From NCBI GenBank assembly GCA_964526675.1, contig CAZGLY010000007.1, positions 1-64,000 of the forward strand: 64,000 bases of DNA, written 5' to 3'. This DNA comes from CAZADA01 sp964526675 (GTDB lineage Bacteria > Pseudomonadota > Alphaproteobacteria > Caulobacterales > Maricaulaceae). Position 1 is the stretch's first letter. Each line of letters begins with the position of its first letter. Shown here in pieces: positions 62,243 through 64,000 of this stretch. The translations under genes were made by a program, and so were the position numbers. The notes beneath the pieces are model-generated. The model was not told the origin of the DNA and ran no database searches. It saw only the letters and a program-made list of their open reading frames with translations.

Positions 62243-62704
62243 GTGGCTCTAGTCAGTTTGGGTGTCTTTGCTGCGGTCAACATGGCCGCCGCGTCATCGG
62301 GCGCGGTGTTCAAACCCGGCGCGTGGTACGCAGCGCTGCGAAAACCGCCCTGGACGCCGCCCAACTGGGCGTTTCCCGTGGTCTGGTCCATGCTGTTCGT
62401 CGCCAACACCCTAGCGGGATGGTTGGTGTGGCGCGCCGGCGGGCTGGAGGCCTGGCCGGTGTTTGCCCTCTATGGCGTGAGCCTCGTGGTCAACGCGGCG
62501 TGGTCAGCGCTCTTCTTCGGGCGTCGCCGCATGGGTTTGGCGTTGATTGACGCGGGCGTGCTGTTGCTGTCGATCGTGGCGGTGATGGCCGCGTTCGCGC
62601 CGTTCAGTCTGTGGGCGGCCGGGCTCCTCGCGCCCTACGCGGCGTGGGTCGGCGTCGCGTTCGCGCTGAACTTGCGCATGTTGCAGCTGAACCCGACGGC
62701 CTAA
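62243..62704 (+). CDS. tspO: TspO/MBR family tryptophan-rich sensory protein
   Basis: TspO is a five-helix outer- or inner-membrane protein binding porphyrins and cholesterol-like ligands, linked to tetrapyrrole and stress regulation. The 153-residue protein has family marks SSGAVFKPGAWYAALRKPPW, TPPNWAFPVVWSMLF and NAAWSALFFGRRRMG, with five hydrophobic segments. A GTG at 62243 was taken as start because it falls at the first helix and gives the normal family length; no ATG precedes it in a sensible place. Its TAA overlaps the stop codon of the convergent coiled-coil gene. Confidence 0.88.
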   Translation: MALVSLGVFAAVNMAAASSGAVFKPGAWYAALRKPPWTPPNWAFPVVWSMLFVANTLAGWLVWRAGGLEAWPVFALYGVSLVVNAAWSALFFGRRRMGLALIDAGVLLLSIVAVMAAFAPFSLWAAGLLAPYAAWVGVAFALNLRMLQLNPTA

Positions 62705-63936
62705 GGCCCGGTGTCTTCGAACTCCGCGACATCGCCCTCATTGGTCAGGCGCGCGTCATAGCCGGTGCGCCGGAGGCTGTACCGCGCGGGCAGCGGCTCC
62801 AACGTGCCCTCGGTGACGCGCGTTGACCGCGCAATCCGGCCTTCCAGCTCGTTGATCCGCACCATCAAGCCGGAACGCTCGGCGGACCATTTGGCGTATT
62901 CAAGCCGCAACGCCTCCAGCTCCTCGAGATCCCCGGCGAACGTGCTGCGCTCCGCCCGCCATTGGGCGTGTTCGTCGCGAATGGCCTCAAGCTCCTCCAC
63001 GCGGGCGAGCAGACGCGTGCGTTCCAAGCGCCAGTCCGCCCGTTCGCTGCGCAATTCGGTGAGCTTGGCGGCCACGTCCGCCTGCTCCACCTCGAACGCT
63101 TCGAGCCGACGCAGCTTCTCCACCAACGTGTCGCGTTCGGCCCGCCACACGGAGTGCTCCGCCTTGAGGACGTCGAGCTCCTCAGCTTTCGCCAGGAGGT
63201 GAGGCCGGTCGCCCGCCCAACGCGCGTGCTCGTCGCGGATCCCTTGCAGCGCGTCGATATGCGCCAGGAGTTTCGCCCGCTCCGCGTCCCAATCGCTGCG
63301 TTGGGCCCGCAACGCATCGGCTTCATCGGCCCTTGCGGCAAGCCCGGTGCGTTCGGATTGAAAGCGCGTGAGCTCCGCGCGCACCGCGTCCAGCTGCGCT
63401 GTAAGGGCGTCGACCCGTTCGGCTTTCGTGACCAACACCGACCGCTCGGCGCTGTATTTCATGTTCTCGGCGCGAACGCCTTCCAACTCCTCCACCCGGT
63501 CGAGGAGTTTCGAGACTTCCAAACGCCACTCCTCGCGCTCGGTGAACAGCGCGTCATACCGATCGCGCGCCTCCAGCAAGCCCTGACGTTCGCCGCGCAA
63601 ACTCGCCAGCTCCCGCTCCAACGCCTCCAGCCCGCGCAAACGATCCACGAGCTCGGCGCGCTCGGTTCGCAGGACCGCGACCTGACCGGCGTCGGTGAAC
63701 AACCGCTCTTGATCCGCGCGCAGCGCGTCCCGCTCCTGTTGCACGGTCTCAATCTCGTCCTGACGTTCGCCAAGGCGGGCGCTGAACTCATCCCGCTCGG
63801 CGCGCGCGCGGGCGAGCTCGGTGTTGATCGACTCCCAGTCGCCGCGGCCGCGCCCCCAGACCCACCAAGCGATGGCCACACCCAACAGAGCCGCAAGCAC
63901 CGTCAGGCCGAATTGATGAATGACGAGCCAAGCCAT
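62701..63936 (-). CDS. Membrane-anchored coiled-coil protein with 24-residue W-x-x-E-R repeats
   Basis: The 411-residue protein has one N-terminal transmembrane helix (FGLTVLAALLGVAIAWWVW). A charged coiled coil runs from about residue 34 to 372, and a short tail follows. From residue 137 it is built of 24-residue units starting with an aromatic residue and then x-x-E-R. Anchors lie at W137, Y161, F192, W216, W240, W264, W302, W326 and W350. Two spacings are longer by 7 and 14 residues, exactly one and two heptads. The start ATG has GGAG upstream that overlaps the stop region of the preceding OmpA-like gene, so they are probably coupled. Function is unknown; a periplasm- or cytoplasm-spanning scaffold is plausible. 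Confidence 0.8.
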   Translation of the reverse strand: MAWLVIHQFGLTVLAALLGVAIAWWVWGRGRGDWESINTELARARAERDEFSARLGERQDEIETVQQERDALRADQERLFTDAGQVAVLRTERAELVDRLRGLEALERELASLRGERQGLLEARDRYDALFTEREEWRLEVSKLLDRVEELEGVRAENMKYSAERSVLVTKAERVDALTAQLDAVRAELTRFQSERTGLAARADEADALRAQRSDWDAERAKLLAHIDALQGIRDEHARWAGDRPHLLAKAEELDVLKAEHSVWRAERDTLVEKLRRLEAFEVEQADVAAKLTELRSERADWRLERTRLLARVEELEAIRDEHAQWRAERSTFAGDLEELEALRLEYAKWSAERSGLMVRINELEGRIARSTRVTEGTLEPLPARYSLRRTGYDARLTNEGDVAEFEDTGP

Positions 63937-63945
63937 GGCGTTCTC

Positions 63946-64000
63946 CTAGAGCGAGACCGAAATCTCGATGCGACGATTGAGGGCTCGGCCCTCGCGAGTG
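63946..64000 (-). CDS. C-terminal end of an OmpA-like domain protein (cut by window edge)
   Basis: Only the last 17 codons are visible: TREGRALNRRIEISVSL and a TAG stop. The NRRIEI wording is the conserved end of OmpA/MotB peptidoglycan-binding domains. It is on the same strand and nine bases upstream of the coiled-coil gene. Such a partner suggests a cell-envelope assembly, but most of the gene lies outside the window. Confidence 0.6.
   Translation of the reverse strand, partial: TREGRALNRRIEISVSL

Noticed and set aside
1..64000. CRISPR arrays, insertion sequences, integrases or prophage genes
   Set aside because: No regularly spaced repeats, transposase or integrase motifs, or phage structural genes were seen.

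Overview
The window is high-GC bacterial DNA from an alphaproteobacterium, most like the Caulobacterales/Maricaulales/Parvularculales group. The evidence is a short prolyl-tRNA synthetase without the editing insertion, a single LolC/E-type permease paired with LolD, a GTTC-N7-GTTC alphaproteobacterial LexA box in front of dnaE, TonB-dependent receptors of the type abundant in Caulobacter relatives, and a maltose-locus layout (receptor, LacI regulator, MFS permease) recalling the Caulobacter mal genes. No species can be named from the sequence.

Positions 1-9450 are a leftward housekeeping block: proS, lolC/E, lolD, dnaE, rpsB, tsf and pyrH (cut by the window edge). A rightward KefF/KefC-like pair (9.6-12.2 kb), a leftward malic enzyme, a rightward GT4 glycosyltransferase, tRNA-Tyr, rlmB, 3-hydroxybutyrate dehydrogenase and a patatin hydrolase follow. 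Next come a very large exported beta-propeller protein (minus strand), a PepSY membrane protein, a DUF1353-like lipoprotein, a transaldolase-family aldolase and a sugar MFS transporter.

From about 27 to 58 kb lies a carbohydrate-utilization island built around alpha-glucans. In order: an exported formylglycine-generating enzyme (FGE) overlapping an AraC regulator (leftward); a rightward operon of a GH13-DOMON lipoprotein, two PhyH dioxygenases and a beta-lactamase-fold serine hydrolase; a leftward operon of a cytoplasmic GH13 alpha-glucosidase, a sulfatase and a third PhyH dioxygenase; a rightward ABC sugar importer (binding protein, two permeases with unusual N-terminal extensions, ATPase); a leftward TonB-dependent receptor divergent from a periplasmic GH13 amylase plus a second alpha-glucosidase; a leftward MFS sugar permease with a LacI regulator; and rightward GH97 and GH43 glycosidases. 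A tRNA-Ser, a second, different TonB receptor, TspO, a coiled-coil membrane protein and the end of an OmpA-like gene close the window.

The inferred working model is as follows. The receptor brings maltodextrin-like oligomers across the outer membrane. Lipid-anchored and periplasmic GH13 enzymes and GH97 trim them. The MFS and/or ABC systems import the products, and cytoplasmic AglA-like enzymes release glucose. The FGE, sulfatase, three PhyH dioxygenases and serine hydrolase are not needed for plain starch, so the natural substrate may be a sulfated or otherwise decorated glucan or glucoside. This interlinked cluster is the best candidate for an undescribed system in the window.
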